Shown one piece after another: positions 25,457-26,442 of a stretch of DNA of 26,442 bases. The stretch is from an uncultured Clostridia bacterium. GTDB taxonomy: Bacteria; Bacillota; Clostridia; TANB77; CAG-508. Made by a program: the position numbers and the translations under genes. The notes beneath the pieces are model-generated. The model was not told the DNA's origin. It worked only from the letters and a program-made list of their open reading frames with translations, and made no database searches. The stretch's first letter is position 1; every line of letters starts with the position of its first letter. Location of the stretch: NCBI GenBank assembly GCA_948857205.1, contig CAQPRV010000027.1, positions 1 through 26,442 of the forward strand, read 5' to 3'.

Positions 25457-25912
25457 TTGAATTTGAATATAGAATTAGATACTAAAAATAATAAATGTAT
25501 TGCAAATAAAATATTTGGAGAAACAAATTATTATATAGGACTAACAAAAGTATGTGCAAGATGTGGAAATGCAATAATAGGTTATCCTGCCATATCAAGA
25601 AAAGATAATAAAACAGAGATTTGTAGTAATTGTGGAACATTAGAAGCATTAGAAGATTTGATGGAACACGATAGGAAATGTAAAAAGAGTTATAAAGAAT
25701 TATTAGAAAAATATTATAAATTAAATGAGAATGAAGAAGATACAAAAGAAATAGAAACAGAACTATATAAGAATTATGGTACAGATAGATATTGTCCTAG
25801 ATGTAAACATCAATTATTAGTAAGTGATTTAAAAGACTATAAATATTTATGTTTAAATTGTGATGAAAACTTTTATGGAATGGAAGTTTCAGAACATAGA
25901 GAGGAAAAATAA
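25457..25912 (+). CDS. Small protein with two zinc ribbons
   Basis: The start is the TTG at 25457, with AAAGGAGA at 25443-25450 and a 6-nt gap; it gives 151 aa (an in-frame start 12 codons earlier has no ribosome site). Two zinc-binding CxxC pairs form the first ribbon: CARCGN near residue 33 and CSNCGT near 55, with GYPAISRKDNKTEIC between, a pattern I recognise from small proteins of clostridial plasmids and integrated elements. The middle is a charged helix (about 60-115). A second pair, CPRCKH and CLNCDE, gives a second ribbon near residues 123-147. It probably binds nucleic acid or protein. Its function is unknown. Nearby genes are also small and unknown. Confidence 0.75.
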   Translation: MNLNIELDTKNNKCIANKIFGETNYYIGLTKVCARCGNAIIGYPAISRKDNKTEICSNCGTLEALEDLMEHDRKCKKSYKELLEKYYKLNENEEDTKEIETELYKNYGTDRYCPRCKHQLLVSDLKDYKYLCLNCDENFYGMEVSEHREEK

Positions 25913-26077
25913 AAAAGGACATAATGGCGAAGATATAAAAAACAAATGGATAAATGGAAATTTATGAGTTCTTAGAATGAGTTTAAAACACTTCTTCTTT
26001 TTTCATTTATAAAATAATTTACTAATAGTAAAGTAAAATATTAATAGAATAAGAAAAATATAATAGGAGTGTTGTTA

Positions 26078-26392
26078 ATGAAAGTCTACGAGTTGAAGAA
26101 AGATATTCGCGAGGGAAATTATGATGTTATAAGAGACTCTGCAAGTTTAGAAAGAATTATTGAAAATATCAATTTTAATGTGCAATGTATAACTGAGTTA
26201 AATCATATAGACTATGAATATATAGCAACAGCTTTAAGTAAATCCATAACATTACTTGCAAATGTGAGTTATATTTTAGAAAATAGTATAAATGATGAGA
26301 AAAATATAAATGATAAAATAAAAGTAACCAAAAAAGGGAAAATAAAAATTACCAAAAATGGTTACTTTTTTGATACAAAAATAATAGTTTGA
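26078..26392 (+). CDS. Small uncharacterised protein (104 aa)
   Basis: I do not recognise this family. ATG at 26078 follows AGGAG (26065-26069) with an 8-nt gap; in-frame upstream starts lie inside that ribosome site. The protein is charged and mostly helical (VYELKKDIREGNYDVIRDSA, then about 30-75 helical) with a basic C-terminus (KVTKKGKIKITKNGYFFDTK). No membrane segment or signal peptide is seen. A hairpin (26320-26330 and 26359-26369) lies inside the last codons and ends in a T run, so translation of the 3' end and termination may overlap. It precedes the next gene on the same strand, which appears to have its own promoter. Confidence 0.6.
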   Translation: MKVYELKKDIREGNYDVIRDSASLERIIENINFNVQCITELNHIDYEYIATALSKSITLLANVSYILENSINDEKNINDKIKVTKKGKIKITKNGYFFDTKIIV

Positions 26393-26398
26393 TATACT
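26370..26398 (+). promoter_or_regulatory. Likely promoter of the last, truncated gene
   Basis: TTGATA (26370-26375) is followed after 17 bp by TATACT (26393-26398). Initiation near 26405 leaves a leader of about 21 nt carrying AAAAGGAG before the ATG at 26426. It overlaps the end of the preceding gene. Confidence 0.65.
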
Positions 26399-26425
26399 CT
26401 AAAAAAAATAAAAAGGAGTAATCAA

Positions 26426-26442
26426 ATGAAAAAAAATTATAA
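26426..26442 (+). CDS. Start of a gene cut by the window edge
   Basis: ATG at 26426 follows AAAAGGAG with a suitable gap and a good upstream promoter. Only five complete codons (MKKNY) are visible, so the product cannot be named. Confidence 0.55.

Noticed and set aside
1..26442. CRISPR arrays, tRNA or rRNA genes
   Set aside because: No regularly spaced repeats and no cloverleaf or rRNA-like stretches were seen on reading either strand.

Overview
The window is very AT-rich, with strong Shine-Dalgarno sites, frequent TTG starts and standard stop codons. With families such as a reductase-terminated NRPS, a DUF4179-like anti-sigma factor and an ISAs1-family IS, this points to a low-GC Firmicute, probably a gut-type clostridium. 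That is inferred from composition and families; there is no rRNA or other taxonomic marker, and no tRNA or CRISPR array was seen.

Layout. 1-560: a short orphan gene that looks 5'-degraded, with a terminator. 650-2490: an ECF-like sigma factor overlapping its putative membrane anti-sigma factor. 2548-2603: a long hairpin between convergent units. 2620-8990 (minus): a two-gene operon with a near-consensus promoter, encoding a one-module NRPS (C-A-T-R, 1424 aa) and a multi-pass sensor histidine kinase 27 bp downstream. 9123-10268 (minus): a membrane-anchored HtrA-type serine protease. 10501-10740: a decayed istB (IS21 helper ATPase). 10765-13060: a type II restriction-modification pair, convergent, whose m5C methyltransferase is frameshifted just before motif X and has two matched promoters sharing a 14-bp repeat. 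13264-14310 (minus): an M23 peptidase. 14415-14666: a gene-less nested foldback element. 14735-17236: an adenosine-deaminase-like enzyme with a C-terminal Rossmann, SLOG-like domain. 17466-18974 (minus): an FAD oxidoreductase with a C-terminal Rieske domain. 19066-19298: a strongly structured intergenic region. 19346-21215: an M18 aminopeptidase and a GNAT acetyltransferase. 21274-21408 (minus): a 44-aa gene. 21524-26442: an accessory stretch with a broken AAA/DUF4143 ATPase, an unknown two-TM protein, an intact ISAs1-family IS with 24-bp inverted repeats, a zinc-ribbon protein, a small unknown gene and the start of another gene.

How genes may work together. The NRPS should load and reductively release an N-acyl or N-peptidyl amino acid as an aldehyde or alcohol. 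The co-transcribed kinase has no response regulator here and could sense that product or its effect. The R-M pair should act together, but the frameshift leaves protection uncertain. Three hairpins with different arms but the same CTCCGTCCC loop lie at the HtrA 3' end, inside the M23 3' end and in front of the M18 gene, and suggest a small dispersed element. The best candidates for something undescribed are the NRPS-kinase operon and the deaminase-SLOG fusion.
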